Made by a program: the position numbers and the translations under genes
The notes under the pieces: model-generated
Database searches by the model: none
Told to the model about the DNA's origin: nothing
Seen by the model: only the letters and a program-made list of their open reading frames with translations
Assembly: GCF_030867145.1 (NCBI RefSeq)
Contig: NC_134454.1
Location: 71,282,308 to 71,346,307, forward strand
Source: Opisthocomus hoazin
Lineage: Eukaryota; Chordata; Aves; Opisthocomiformes; Opisthocomidae
Direction of reading: 5' to 3'
Length of the DNA: 64,000 bases
In this document: one piece after another, positions 24,401-38,639 of the stretch
How positions within the stretch are numbered: position 1 is the first letter of the stretch
Layout: every line of letters begins with the position of its first letter

Positions 24401-27400
24401 CATTTCAGACCCAAGTAATTCTACTTGTTCTTTTTGGCACTTGATGACAAATACTTCCTCCCCCCTTTTCTTGAAAATTGAAGGAATTAGTACAAAAAGA
24501 GACTTCCATGAAGCATTTAAGTTGTTAATAAAAATAATTGGTGACAGGAATGTGGTGGTTTTTCAGACAAAATAATAGAGATTTCTTTTTTAAGATATTT
24601 TTCTGATCTACCATTAAGCTACCACAACAGCAAATTATCCATTGTACTTTTGCATTATTTCTAAAAGAACGGGAAAAATTGTGGTGTGTAAACACGAAAA
24701 TGACACATTTCAAGCCTTTCAACCTAGTGAGTTGTTAGATCATTAGTGTTACTCCGCACTTCTTGTTTAAAAAGTATATAACTATTATATAACACGAAAA
24801 AAGAGTGCTATTTGTTGTGTGAACATTAGTTACTGATTTATTTGTGAAATTCCTAAAAGGGAGGAGGGTCAAAGGGGGACTCAGAAAAGCTTTCGAATCT
24901 GCAGATCAAGAAAAGTAATGCTATGTCCAAATATATTTAGTGAATGATAATGCAAACCACAGACAAATATAGAGAAGAGGAGAAAATAAATTCCCTGGCT
25001 CAAGCTGGGAATTTATTGAATGCTTAGAGCCAGAGAAACAATAATTTAGAAGGGAGTATTTCCCTGGATTCTACACTACTAATAAATCATTGCCGATCAT
25101 GCAATTTTTAGTGGTCCCAACAATGATTACATCTTGCATACACTGGTCACACTTAGAAACTAGATATTTTTCTTTGTTCTGTTCTCTGTATTACTAATTC
25201 TCTGGGTGCTCGCAGGTGCTGAGGAGTAACATTTTCTGTACACAAAGAAAGAGGCATGTGTCTTGTTTTTATGCACACACATGCCTATACATATGCATAC
25301 ACCACCCCTCAGGTCCAAGGAAAATACTATGTATGATACAATTTTTTTTCAGAATTGCCATCAGAAAATATAATAAGATTATGTAAAATAGGCAAAAATC
25401 CTAAGATTTAAATGAAATTCTATTTCTGAGCATATTTTCCTTATAGAGAGGATAAGAAGCAACAAAACCTGCCAGCCTACCTTAGCTGGTGTGAAAATAG
25501 GTTGCTTTGTGTTCGTAAGTGACTTAAGATTCTTTGGAGAAAGGTAGCTACTAGAGAGAAAGTATTATCAAAACTTGCAGTGTACAATGCCTTTACTTTA
25601 AGAAATTGTCATTCCCTGGGATGTGAAGTTGCGTAGGGAAAATGCTGTATTAAACGGGGAGAATAGGCTCTAGATGTGGGTGCTGGTAAAACACCAGCCA
25701 TAGGAGCACAAAGCCTGTGAAGTGATGGAGGAAGGAATGAGAGTAGCTCACTTATTTTTTCAAGGGAAGGAGTATAGATGCATCTCCCAAGCCACTGGGA
25801 GAGCTTTCACTAATGCAGTTATGAAGGAATGTTATGAAAGTTTGTAATAATTGTTGAGTCAGAAAACCTTTCTTCCAGAAAGGACAAAAGGTGAAAATAC
25901 CCAATGCCCATCAAATCATGAATAACACAAGTTACCAGAGATGAGGTGGTAGAGAGTTTTAAAAAGATCCTTATGAACATCTGTGAAGTACACAGAGTAC
26001 TTTCTGGAAGGCAGAGTTGTTCCTCCATCCCTGTGGAGCTGGTGGAAGGGCAGCCCAGAGACAGCAGATGAAAATCCTGGCACCAAGCAGTAAGACCGTC
26101 TCTCAAGGAGAGCCTGCTGAGAGGAACAGCAAACCAGCAGCCAAGCTCCAGCGGTGATGGAGAAAACTTTCTGCAGACTACAGAAGACTCTGCCAGGTGT
26201 GCTGCTACTAGGGAAGCCACTGGGTTGACTAGAAACAAGATTTCATCTTCCTTTGAGAATTCACCAAAATAAAATGTCAAGGCAAATCTATTCCAAAGCT
26301 GTGGCTGACTTAGGTGTTGCCGCAGTGTTGAAGAACTGTTCTCAATTTAAGTATTAGCAGAGCAAATGACAAATTAGAGGATTTTTTTTTTTAAGTTTGT
26401 CTTTTAAGCAGCTCACTAATGTACTTAGAGTAGACACTGGGTGAAACATCTGCTAGAGCTTCTTCTAGGCTGAAAATGTGTAACAACAGAAAGAGCAACA
26501 GAGATGTTGACAATGGAAAACAAAAGATGGGCATGCTAAAAGTGCAGAACAACATCTGTAGTTTCCAAGCTGAACTGACTAGGTGCAAATCTCTGAAGAG
26601 TTGAGGAAAAAAAAAGTTAGAAATGTGTGAGTATAGAACAATTTCAATGCCTTTGAGTGAAAAGTCCAGTCTCCAGGTTTCTGCAGTATGGATAAAACTG
26701 GACTGAAGATCACACCAGCACGCAATCACTCTGCACCTCTCCTCCAGTCATGTGGAACAGCAATCAGGTCCTACGCTCAGATTCAATTTTGTTACAGCGG
26801 GCAACCTGATGTTGTCACTTGAAATAAACTGAAAAGAGTTGTTTTGCTGAAGCTCAGAATGCTTTTCTTCATAGAAGAAAACCTCAGCTAGACCGGCTAA
26901 TAAAGCCAGGTGGAAGGCATATCCAATTTGGGCATCTCAGTGTTAACTATCTCCCTTGAAACACCCATTTCAGAAATACCGAACTATTTAGTGTCTCTGA
27001 AACATCTGGACTTTCTACTTGTTTCATAAGTCTCTAACAAAAAATATCTGCACATCATCCATCAATCCACGGCCACATTCTTTCCTCACCCTATCATGAT
27101 TAGATTCCTTGGGAGGTTGTAGGGGTTTTTTCCTAATGCTTTTCTCCCAATTTTTCTTGGACATTCTTGTATTATTAATGGGCTCGATATGTGCTCACTT
27201 TGAGCCATTAGAAATTAACTAGTGTTTTTAGTAGTTGTTATATAAGTTGGAGAAATGGGGAATTTGGGGGACCTGACCTCTTCCCTTAGCCAACAGACCC
27301 ATTCTTGCAAACCAAAGACAGATCCCGTTCACTGTTTGAAGAAAGTCCCCCTCCTATTGAGAAGTGGAGAGCAATGGTGTAGTGTTTAGTCCAAGACAAT

Positions 27401-27984
27401 GTTTTTGACAGGAATGTCCAGGTCAGATGTGATGTTGCTAGAGCTGTCCTGCTGTAAGTGAATGGAAACTCCTAAATATCACCTCTCTAAAGAGGTAGAT
27501 AGCTGCTTTCTGTGGACCAAGATCCACACAGAACAATCGCTCCATGGAAGAAGAGCTGTGTGGCCTCTGCATGGACCCCATCTCAAAGAACTGTTCCTGT
27601 AGTGTAAGCAGTCAGTGTTTACCTGAGCTACGTCTATCATGAAATTAAAGAGTAATTACATATCCTACTGTGGAAGTGGCATTCTCCTTCCACTTTAAAA
27701 GTAAGTAAATGGATGGGGAAATCTGCCCCATCTACATGGGCTGGCACTGGGGAAGGTTTCTCGCAGAGGAGCAGGGCAGCCTGCTGTCATGTGGCTTTAA
27801 GCAGAGTCCAAGCCACCACACACATTCCTCCCCAGCTTATGCTGCTGGGCTGGGCGCTTCGCCTTTCTCCCCTGCGTTCGCACCAGTGTCCTTTTTCCAT
27901 GTTAGTTTTCAGCCAGATGAGTTCCCAGACACATCTCAGTATGCAATAGCATGCGTGCAATCGGTGCAAGACAGTTGTAAAATT

Positions 27985-28275
27985 AATTAGCTGTATAACT
28001 GCTAAACTGGGAGCAGGAGGGAAGGTGGGGGCAGAGGAATCCAGCCTGAGACCATATGGGGCTGCCACGGCAGAGTTTCTCATACGCCGAGAAACCTCTC
28101 AGAGCCGGCCAGTTTGCTGCCAGGTAATGCGAGGAGCCGGCTGATAGCAGAGTGTTGTGTGGGGATTGTTTCATCTGTCAGGCTGCCAGTGGATACACAA
28201 CAATTGCAATCTCCACTGCTCCTCCCTGACACAAAGATTAGGGGAGCTAGTCATGTGGAGCTGGGCTACGGGACT
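27985..28275. promoter_or_regulatory. Possible conserved non-coding element
   Basis: A moderately GC-rich, low-repeat stretch stands out from its AT-rich surroundings, with a CATATG E-box and a GATAACAC/ACAATTG-like motif set and no ORF of note. It looks like an enhancer-type sequence by texture only. Confidence 0.15.
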
Positions 28276-31101
28276 GTTAGACGATAAGAATGCACAAACG
28301 TTACAGTGGTGTAAATATTAAGGAGAAAAGGGATGGTTCAAGGATGTGTGTGATTAAGAACAACGGGTTGAAGAAAAAACATCTTTTTGTGTATGTGACT
28401 ATTTTTATATGACCTTCGTCTGGAACTCGGCAAATAAAACTGAGGAGAAATACACAGTCTCCTCAAACAATATTACAAAGTGAGACCTTGCTTCTGAAAA
28501 TAAATCAGTGTCAGACTTCAGCTCATTGATTTTATTTGTCTGAATCTCAGGCTAATTAAAAAAAAACAGTCTGAAGAGCAGACCCTGCTTTCTGATCAGC
28601 CTGTTAAATAGTCCTGTAGGGGGAAATTGAGAGATGTCTTGTATAGTCAAAAATCCTGGAAACCCTGCTGTGATTATCAGACAATTCATCTATTTTCAGT
28701 AATAATCATGATAATAGAAGTGGTCTGAAAAACTGAGTATGTTTCACAAAACGAGTGAATAATGTATGTAAAATGTTATTATTTTCCCTTCTGACCAGTT
28801 TTTCTACTAGGCAGGAAAAAAAATCCGAAAACATTGTCAACAATACCTGGACAAAGTGGCTTTTTATCAAACAATTAACCAAAGGTGCTCTGTAAAAGCC
28901 CAGAATGCAGGAAGAGAAGCTGGCACCTCTCCATGTCCCCAGGCTGGAAGGTAAAAACCTGCCCTCTCTGTGTGACAGAAGTAGTAATAGGAGAAGGCAC
29001 GGTGGACTGGGGAAGGCAGAGGAATCATAGGTGCTGCTGACAAGCCCCGGTCACACATCCAACAGCTCTTAACCCATGGTGTAGTCTGTTAGCACCCACC
29101 CCTCCAAAGCCAGCCCAACTCTTTAACTAGACATTTGCTTTGGCATCTGATTCTTTGGTAAGGGGCTGCACGTGAAATACAAGTATTAGCTGGTGCGCAC
29201 AGGTGGTAACTCTAGGACGTGTGGAAAAGGGACATAGGGTCTGAGACATCCTCTGAGGATGCATGTAGGGGGATGAGGTGTGGAAAAGAGAGGAAAAGGA
29301 ACTGGTGAGAAGAGGAGCAGACAGACAGCAGAAGAAAGATGAGAGGGCGACAAGAGCAGGGGAAGCATATCAGCAAGGAAACAGGAGACAAGTGGACAAA
29401 GGAAGGAATACTTTACACCAGAAACGCACTTCAGGCATATGAGATATTCTGTGGGTCTCTATCTTATTTTATCATAGTGCTTATCCATGCTTTCTGTGCC
29501 ATGCTGCTGCTCCCACGTGCCTTTGCCCAGCAAATCCTGCCCAACAGCCAGCTGAGCATGCACCATGCTTGTAACACACCAACGCAGCTGCCCTTCCAAG
29601 CTATGCTGGAAACTTGGGAGAAGGGGAAAGAAAAGAAGTTGCATTCTGCAAGACCTGATGTTGTTCCAAGTACTTGAGCCAGAAAACAGGTAAATGTAAT
29701 AGGGATTTAATGTCTTGTTAGCACTAATTAAAGTCATGTCTTTGCCAGCAAAGCCATTACAGACCACCTTTTCAGGCACTTAGAACCTGGCTGTCATCAT
29801 ATGTTCTGGGAGTAACAAATTTTCTCTAGTTATAAAATCAAAGTCATTGTGGGGATGTTGACACAATGGGATCCTGGACAGACAAAACGTGAGCACCAGT
29901 GCGGCAAGATGGGAGGGTAAGGGAGGAGGAATAGCATCTTCTCACAACACTTTCAATATATTGAATAGCAGTTAGAACAGAGATAAAAGTAGGGCTCAAA
30001 CTTAGGCAACCACCTTAGATTAATAAATTATAGAGGTTGCTGTAAGATTTAATTAGAGGCTGGTATAAACAACCATGATTTTCGCTGTCTTCTGAAACCT
30101 GATAACCACAGGCTTTGGCAGATTACCAGAAGAACCAGTCTCATCAGTGGGGATCCCAGAACTGCCTTGCTTCTGCTGCTGGAAAATAAACCACCATGAA
30201 CCATGAAGAAAAATGAATGCAGCAGATAGTGGAAATTGTGCAATGAGATAAAGGGAAAGAGGCCCTTCATCAGGTAGGTAGCTCCAGCATTACTCAGGGA
30301 TTGAGAAAAGAATAATCAATACTTTTTATTACTCTAGAAAACTACTATAGTAAAGGGTTGAGCAATGGGCTTCTCCCTGCCTCATCTTAAGGATTCTTCA
30401 ATCGAGGTTTGTAAGTGAAACAAGGAAACCGATCCTTCCAGATGTGTCAAATAGGTGTTAAGCACAAAACTCACACAGTTCATTCTGCCCTGCTTCTCCC
30501 CTCAGGTAGGGCTGCTCCTCACACACTTTCACAGTGCTGAAAAGAGACTCATTATAAAACAGTTGCAACTTGACACTGACGTCCAGCCTCTGACATGAGA
30601 CTGCCTCCTGCTTGGCAGAAAGCACTCTTCAGCAGTGGGAAGCTCTTATTCCACTGGGTAAGACAGGCCAGTGACTTCTTACGGAGCATCTGAGAACCCG
30701 CAGCAGTTGCAGCAGTTTGTCTTAGTAGCCATCGAAGTAAGAACAGGGTCATCCCTGGCTCACCCACCTAGTTCAATGTGGATTAGAACATTTCTGTCAT
30801 ATTAGTCATGCCACACAACGTGAAATTCATGCTGGTTTCGCACTAGCTGCAGAAGGAACTGTACCTCATGGGGTACAAAGCTTGTGGTTACAGCATTAAC
30901 ACAGTAACACTCCTTAGACAAACTGGATGAAGCAGTGTGTTTCTGCTGCATCGCAGCTTTGCAGTGTGTGGGATTTCTGGTCTAGTATGAGAAGCACTGC
31001 AGCTGCCTCCAGCTGGACCATGGTCTGATCTATCGGAAAAGTTCGTCTAATGCTGAACACATACACGGGCATAGTAAATATAGATATATAAAATAGTATG
31101 C

Positions 31102-31119
31102 AGAGAGAGAGAGAGAGAG
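31102..31119. repeat. (AG)n microsatellite
   Basis: Nine uninterrupted AG units followed by purine-rich DNA. Confidence 0.9.
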
Positions 31120-31484
31120 GAGGAGAAAGAGGTTAATGAGTTAAGGATTTTAAAATCAGACAAAATATGATTCACTGGCAGATGGCCTCAGTAAAGTGGC
31201 CATCCTAATTAAGTGTGTTATACTGTATCATCAATAATCCATTAGAAGAGTGTCAGTAGTTTATGTGCAGCAAGAATTTGCTAGAAGAGCTCCATGTATT
31301 TCACAGCAATGGAATTTACAATTTTCTTCAGAGGGGAAAACAAACAAACAACACTTTTAGTTTTGAAAAATAACTTAAAAAATTCATGGTGTAATCCACT
31401 GTGCTGTCATGTGCTTGACTCCAATGAGAATCTGAAACAGTGCCTCTAACTTGTGTGAACTGATCTAATTAATCTTAATCTCTT

Positions 31485-31870
31485 GATTGTCGTCCCCCAG
31501 GCTGAGGGCCTCTATGCTCCATGGGGCAATGGATACGTAATTTGGCATTTCGTCAGGGTGCCACCAAATTCAGCATTCCCTCATGGAATTCCCTATTTTG
31601 CTGCAGGCGGTTACTCAACCTTTTGTTTTCTGTCCCTGCTTTCCCTATGGGGAGGAGGTAATTGGATTACAAGCATGCTCCCTTCCCTCCTCCATGCAGG
31701 CAGGCAGCAGGGGGGCTGGAAAGCAACCATCCGAGTCGAGCGGAGAGCCAAGCATATTGGATGGCACACTGGGCCCTGCAGGGAGAAGAGCGGCCGCGGG
31801 GAGCTGGGCAAGGGCTCCTGAAACTGGCTGCAAGAGCCCTGCTTACCTGGCACGCATGAGAAAGGAGGTT
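31485..31870. promoter_or_regulatory. GC-richer patch, possible conserved non-coding element
   Basis: This patch differs from the AT-rich background, with overlapping ORFs up to 112 codons on both strands and no family match. The stretch 31,530-31,610 contains several TAAT/AATT-type homeodomain cores in unique sequence. Regulatory function is only a guess. Confidence 0.15.
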
Positions 31871-34800
31871 TGAGTTAGGTTTCCAAGACAATATCACGGG
31901 GGCTGAGACCTGGGATATAGACTAGGGCCCTTTGAAAGCATCACAGAAAAAATCCCACCCTTGAGAGTAATGAGGGCAGGAGGGTGGTTTTGTAAAAAAT
32001 CAAGTGGTGCCAAGGCCTAGAAAAACCACTGGTCATCTTTCCCCTTCTCCCAGATCCTGACACAATATATTATATTTTAGGACAATTACATTGGATTTCT
32101 TTACTTTTTAAAATATGTACAAAGATGTTTGTGTGTGTGGCAACCTGTTAACTGTCTCAAAGGTCTCCCACGTGTATGGAGCCAAGTGATATCTTGGCTT
32201 GTGTTGCAGAAAACTTAGTGGTAATGCACAGCCTCCCATTCTGCCTGAGCCCCCTCCCCTCCAAGCTTTGACTCTTTCCCCAGCAGGCCCACAGTCGCCC
32301 ATCCTCCATCTCAGCAATTACACAGATGGGCCACAGCAACTGTTCTCACCCCACACCAGCACCTCCAGTGTGACTGCCCCACTCCTGCATGCTGGATCTC
32401 CTGCTAGCACTGTCAGTCCCCTGCTTGGCAGACATCAGATGTTGCATTAGTGTCACTTTCTCTCCTGCTGAATGGGGGTCAAATGTGCCAAAAACTTTCC
32501 CACAGGCACTGGTTCGCTTCCAGCACTTGCAGTGTGCTGCCTGCTCTCACGCATGGAACGTGAGGAGACCTAGAGGACACCGCCTGGGGTTTCCTCAGCT
32601 TCAGCTCCTGAGACCCTGCTGTCCACCTGGGTCGATGTGATGCCATGCCTTGCCTCCAACACGCATCCTCGGCCATGGGTTCATCATTCCTCCTAGTCTT
32701 GTAATGTTAGCTTTTGTTTTTGTATTAGGGAACAGCACTTCATTTTGGAAATCCTAGAAACAGCTAGCAGATTTTAAACTGTTTAGTTCAAGTCAATATC
32801 AGTGAGTTTTTGTGAGGATGGGGCACAAGGAAAAAGAATACTTCAGGGTCATGAAAAATGTCTAGAGACTGGTAAAATGGCGTTCAGTCCCATTTTGCCA
32901 AGGGAAGGCTTTTTCTCATGGAATTCTTGCAATGAAGTAATTCTGAGAAAGAAATTATTATTGACTACTACATTATCTTAGCTTTGTGAAGTACCAGGCT
33001 ATGAATAGGCCCTTTATCCTCATAACTGCACAATCATATTAGAAAAAAAACATAGTTCTAGCATCACAATCACTTTGTCTCCTCATTTCACTATGACATA
33101 ATGAAATTGGAATTGAATGGACAGGACAGGATCCTGAGCGTCATCTCAGTTCTGCTGATTCAAGCTCAGAATAATAGCAGAAGGTGTTTGCAACAGTACA
33201 AGTTTTACCTTTAGGTTTATCAACCTTTAGGAGTTAGAAATCAACTTTTAAAAGATGGGTTTCAAAATGGAACTGTGGGGCCGGAAAAACTTTTTTTTTT
33301 ACAGTAAGCAAACCCCCATTGTCAGGATGTCATATCACTGCTGGGCAGTGGGCTGAGGTTGCACAGGGGCTGTGAAGTGCACATGGAGGCTCCTTCTCCT
33401 TTGACAATATAATTTCAGCCAACAACTCTGTTGCCTTTGGCTGTGTAGCTGTGAAATCCAATTCAACCTTGAAAGTCTGTTGTTTTTCTGCAGCAGCATA
33501 AAAGTCCAAACAGATCAGACTCTGTTTTGTCTGCCCTTAAAACTTACCACCGGTGTTGTTCATCTAAGCATTCTTGGTTTGTGATTGCATCTTCATACAG
33601 AGTAGCAGCTTTCCCACTTGTAGAGGAAAACAAAACTCTCTGGTTTTTGTTTTACGCACATGTGTTTGTGTGTATGTTTGCACACATCAAGGCTATTAGC
33701 TGGATATTGGCTCTCCTCCTTACAAGACACTGCACCTGCATCATTCTGGGAAGCAGGCGCAAACACACCACCTAAATAGCTGGAAAGAGGACTCACAGGG
33801 AACACAGTGGTGTATTGTGTTAGTGACCCATGATTTCAAGTACTTTGAACTAGGCTGCAAATCAAAGAGTTGTTGCAATACGCACTTAATTAACAGAGAT
33901 TGCCTAGTCCTAATCCTTAAAAAGAATAGAAGCTCTAGCACGTTTCAGGTTGTTTTATTTCTAAGATCTGGGTCCTGTAAGCACTTGTGCACATGCTCAC
34001 TTTCATTTCTGCCAAGTCTCAGGAACTTAGGGGATGAAGTTAAACGTGTGTGTAGAATTTGACCACTGCACTTAAAAACCTCAAGCAAGTTTAGCAAACA
34101 AAGCCAAATATAGAAAGATTAGGATTTATTCTGACAAGTACGATATAAATTCAGCTGGACAGCATCAACAGAAAGAGTTTTGTTTAAGAGCCTTCAACAA
34201 AATTTAGTAAATGTCTTTAAAGACCTATGTATTTTTTTACAATGCAAATGTCATCCTTCTAGGGGAGGGGGAAGGGAGATGATGTGAAGACCCTTTAGTT
34301 TCTAGGATGTCATGCTGCATGTTTTTCATAATACATAATATTGCAAAAATGTCCTAATATCCTCTTCTTCAACAGTGTTTCTTTGTTCATTCCTGAATCC
34401 ATATAAACAGAACATATACTTGATACAGGCATCCATTTCCTATAAATCATCACAACCAGGCTTAGTTGCTCTGTTTACCTTACTCTGCAGTTTGTTAAAG
34501 GATTAATGATGAGAAATACATGAAACAATTTTAAAGTGGAGAATGACTGTGAACTTTAGGAAAATTCATATTGATATGTTTTGATATCTATACCTGTAGT
34601 TATGCTTCATTTATTAAAACACAGACATTAGCCCAACACCAAAAAAAAAATAAACACTTGGACTTTATGAAGTTTTTACTACTTTAAGTCTTTTAAACAA
34701 CTTTTTAAATTTTTAAAAATCCTTTCTATTATTTTTTAAAACATTGGCAGAAATTGCATGCTCACAGTGAGATTAAGATGTTAGCGCTTCCCTGCAGCTT

Positions 34801-37800
34801 TGCTGAAGCAAAACGAATCAGAAAATAACAGCTGCTCATTTAAAAACAGTAAGGAGTCTGAGAATTTCCTTATTAAAAATAGTAATAAATAAATAAAATA
34901 GCAGAGCTTTGTGACGCTTTCACTGAAGTGATTCATCATTCAGTTTATATCTTCTTGTCTTCCTCTGAAGGGCATAGAAATTAGTCGGCTGAAAAAAACC
35001 CAGTGAAGTGGCTGCTGTTCCCCTAGCTTGTTACAGGTCTTTATGCAAAATCACATTTTCTTCCTACAAAGTGCCACTTAGATCTGAGGAAAAATGCCGT
35101 AAAAAAATGCACAGAACGGAGCAATTTTTTTTCCCCCCAACTGAATAGGTCTACATAATTGGTGAAGGCATAGTCATCTCCTACTAGCTGGTTTTTAGGT
35201 GCCAGTTGAAAGACAATGGTGGCATTGGTGTTTAATCCAGGATACTTTTCCTCACTTAGAAGCTGGTGTGACACAATTTAAACTTTTCAAACTTAACTGT
35301 GATTTTGTTGTTGTTGTTGCTTGAAAAAGAAAAAAAGTAGAAGACTTTATTATAGATACATCCTGTGTCAAACTGGCTCAGCAGTCTATTTTAGACAATT
35401 GTCTAACACAAGGCAGAAGCTAATTTATGTGGCAACAAAGCACACCCAAATTTTCAGATGCATTGAAAGGTCAGATGTTAACTTCCAGTTCACACACTCC
35501 CAGAGTTTTGCTTATGTTCCTGACTGAGAAGCTATGTCAGCTTTGTGCTGTCCCACTAGTACAGCTCCAAATTCATTTTTATTAAGAGAAAGGGGGAAAC
35601 TGAGATTTATCGCACTAGAGTCAGTTTGGGATATGAAGCAAATTTTGTGAACTGTTGGCGACTGCTATTTTTATTTGCTACTATTTCTAGGTTGCTGTAA
35701 ATGGTATGACATGGGTGAAAGATAAGGAAGAAATCAACCTGAAATTCTGAGATTAAAAAAAGAATCAGATGTCTCTTGCAAGACAGTCACCATGTGATTT
35801 CACTGCAGATGGAGAAAAAAAACCCTTAAGTTTTAGTCTCCTGTGCTCCCCCTTTATATACTACAAGGAAGAATGCATCATGTTCACTGAGTGGGAGACC
35901 TATTGCATTTTTAAAGAGTACATAAAGGTTTTTTTCTGCTCAGCAGGGAAAGTATATAACATAAATTGTTAACTCTGCGGCAAATCTTCAACTTGCAAAC
36001 AGAAATCCATCATTCAGAAAAAATATCCATGCAAGCGTCTCACAGACAGTGAGGTGATATTAAATGACAATATTATCTAAAGATGTTTCCATTTGAGTAT
36101 AAACATGTCTTGATTTCGTGGTAGCTCTGGGAAGCAGCTGGAAGAGAGTAAGGGATACTTGCTCCTCCTTACTTTTGGTGTTGAAAGAGTACCCTAGCCA
36201 CGACGGGTTTCGTTGGATGGGCCTACTAATTATTTTGTAGTCAGAAAGTGCTCTATAAAAGGCATAAGAGAGTAATTCAATGCAGTTTCCTTTTATCTGC
36301 CTTGCCAATTGATGTCTATACAGAGCAAGCAGGGCTCCCCAAACACGTCAGTCTGTTTCAGATACACAAGATTAAGTAGCAAGTGACATTCAAGAGCAAT
36401 CGGCCCACCCAGGAGGAGTGAAACCAGCGGAAAAGCTGTCAGATTCCGCCTTTTCTCCATTAATCTTGAAGCTTTTCAATGCTGCCAGGTCGCATCTCCA
36501 TCAAACAAGCTGGGAAGAGTGTCGGGCTATTTTCTTTCGTCTCACTCTCCCCTCCCCATCACCCCCCATTAACCCCTGCCGTGCCAGGTTCTAGTTTGGG
36601 AGCAGCTCTTGTCTTATCTCCAGTAGGTGGGGCAGCACGTAGGGGTGGATGGAGCCCAGCATGGACCTTGTCTTAGCAACAGGCCGACATGTAGGTGGCT
36701 GGAGCAGAGGGTGGCAGGTATTTCTTCCATGATGGCACTGTTTTGAATGCTTGTGTAAGCAGGAAGGAAATAGCAGGTGCATTTGTCTTCTATAGACAGA
36801 CTGTATAATGACGTACTCGCTCCCAGGTTGGTCTGGTTGGGGTGCAAGCTGTGTTTTCCATAATCTAGATTGGAAGGGAAAGGCATTTGCCGTTTCCGTC
36901 ATTTAGGGGTAAATTTTTACCAGTTATAGTTGAGTTGTCTGCCGCAGCCAAGATCCAAGATTTGACCATGGCACAGATATATATCTCATTCTTGCCCTGG
37001 GTAGTTCCCTGTGTGTAGGACACATCGTGTAGCTGTCACAGAGGAGGCGTTCAGGCTGGCGGCAACCTTCAGAAGTTGAATCATAGAAGCAGAGGGTGGC
37101 TGAGTGGCCAGAAAGTGGCACAGATTGTGAAGTGCACATGGCAGGGATACATGATAACACATGTTGGAACTGGAGCCAAGTGACTGTGTTCCTCTGATAT
37201 GAGGGGATGGGTCTAACTGAAAGGAAAGAGGCCTCTTTCCTTCAGTTTCTAGAGACTGCATCCTGAGGATGATATTGAGGAGGGTGTGGTTTTGAGAGGG
37301 AGGAAATTATGGTGGAGGCGAAATCCAGCTCTGAGGAACTAAATCTATGAGCATAAGCATGGCTGCAGCAGGTAAAGCCAATGATACATCTAGACTCTCT
37401 CTGGCAGCAAGTATCTTGGGAAGTTTGAATGAAACATATAGGCATCATATAGTGATAGGTCCTTGGATAGTCTTCTCATTTGTAGTAACTTGTACACAAG
37501 GAATTTTGCTATACAGAGGTGCCATCTCTCTCCCTCCACCTCCCCCTTTTTCCTCTAATAATATACTTGTGGTGTTTACTTTTTTCTATTCTTCTCCCTC
37601 AAGAAATCTCTTATGTTCCTCTTGCTACAAGTGACCTTTGAATTTCTGACAATTGATGACATAGGGATAGTGGATTTGTTTCTACCATAAACCAGAGAAT
37701 GATAATTATGAAGGAAGTGTGTGCTGACACCATTCATATACCAGTATTCCCTTCCTCGTTTTCAAGCAGAATCAAAACCAAGCAGAACTGGTCAGAGGCT

Positions 37801-38230
37801 GCAAAGTAAAATGATATGAAGTCTCCAACACCTGAGGTGACTGTTCTAGACCCAGGGTGGCTGAGTACCAGAAAAGGGTGGCAATGGTCAATCTCCAGGA
37901 ACGTTTCCTTGCATCCTAACATGGTACATGTGCTCTGAGAGTGCCCGCTAGATCTAACCTTGAAGGTTAGAGAGGGGACACTGTTCTTAGTGGTCCACCT
38001 GTAAACTGTCCACCTCTCAAATACCTTTTGTTATTCTCTCTGTGTGCTGCTCCAGGAAAAAGGAAAGGAAAGGGATATGCTTTAGTTTGCAGGGGTGGGG
38101 TTTTTCGAAGGAATTAAGAGAAGTTTCTTGGTAATGCAATCTAGGTCACTCCTAGTTTCTCCCTACTAGCTACTGTTATACCAGATATATTTTATTTAAG
38201 CATGCAGAAGCTGCATTATAAAATGCATTC
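31871..38230. other. Intergenic sequence, nothing recognised
   Basis: Unique-looking DNA with short ORFs only. Poly-A and poly-T runs are common, and no transposon terminus is clear. Confidence 0.55.
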
Positions 38231-38234
38231 TTCA

Positions 38235-38456
38235 GTTTACACTTAAGTATGCCACCAGTGTGCCAGTGCCTTGAATGGCTAGCTCTGTGTAGTTCATTCT
38301 GCTCCTGCTCTTTATCAGTGTCCTGGCTGAGTAGGCCAGTGGTTGTAACTGGTCATTCTTCCCATGCAGTATAACACTGCCCACATGGTAGTCTGTGTAA
38401 ACTCGGTCAATGTTGCATTCAGACAGTGCAATCTCCAGCAAATGGGCTATTAACAC
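38235..38456 (-). pseudogene. Decayed retroelement RNase H-like fragment
   Basis: A 74-codon minus-strand frame contains VYTDYHVGSVIL, resembling the TDAS..GIGAVL strand with its catalytic Asp (residue 22 here). Next comes LQPLAYSARTL (residues 37-47), close to the PVAYASRTLT wording of Ty3/gypsy-like and some retroviral Pol proteins, then NYTELAIQGTGTLVAYL in place of NY..IEKEALAIV. Spacing between the three blocks fits the RT-RNase H connection. No RT, integrase or LTR is visible nearby, so only a small fossil is left. A chance resemblance cannot be excluded. Confidence 0.35.
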
Positions 38457-38639
38457 ATTGAATGGTTGTGACAGAAGCAGCAGGTTATTGGAAAAGCAGT
38501 TGTGTCGTTATCAAATGTACATGCAGAAGCAGAAGGACAAGTAGTGTGTGATGTACAGAATAGTGAGGTGAAAAAACAGCCAAAGGTGAGAAAAGGTAGA
38601 AAATGGATACTTAGAAAGCAGTAGCTGTATTGCACAGGA

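Larger units (their letters stand above)
18620..31090. other. Intergenic sequence, no gene recognised
   Basis: A mostly AT-rich 12.5 kb with only short ORFs, the longest a minus-strand frame of 153 codons at 25,819-26,280 with no recognisable domain. One old MIR-like SINE is listed separately. I find no exon pair with consistent splice sites. Confidence 0.55.

Noticed and set aside
25819..26280. 153-codon minus-strand ORF
   Set aside because: No recognisable domain. Length is compatible with chance in 64 kb.
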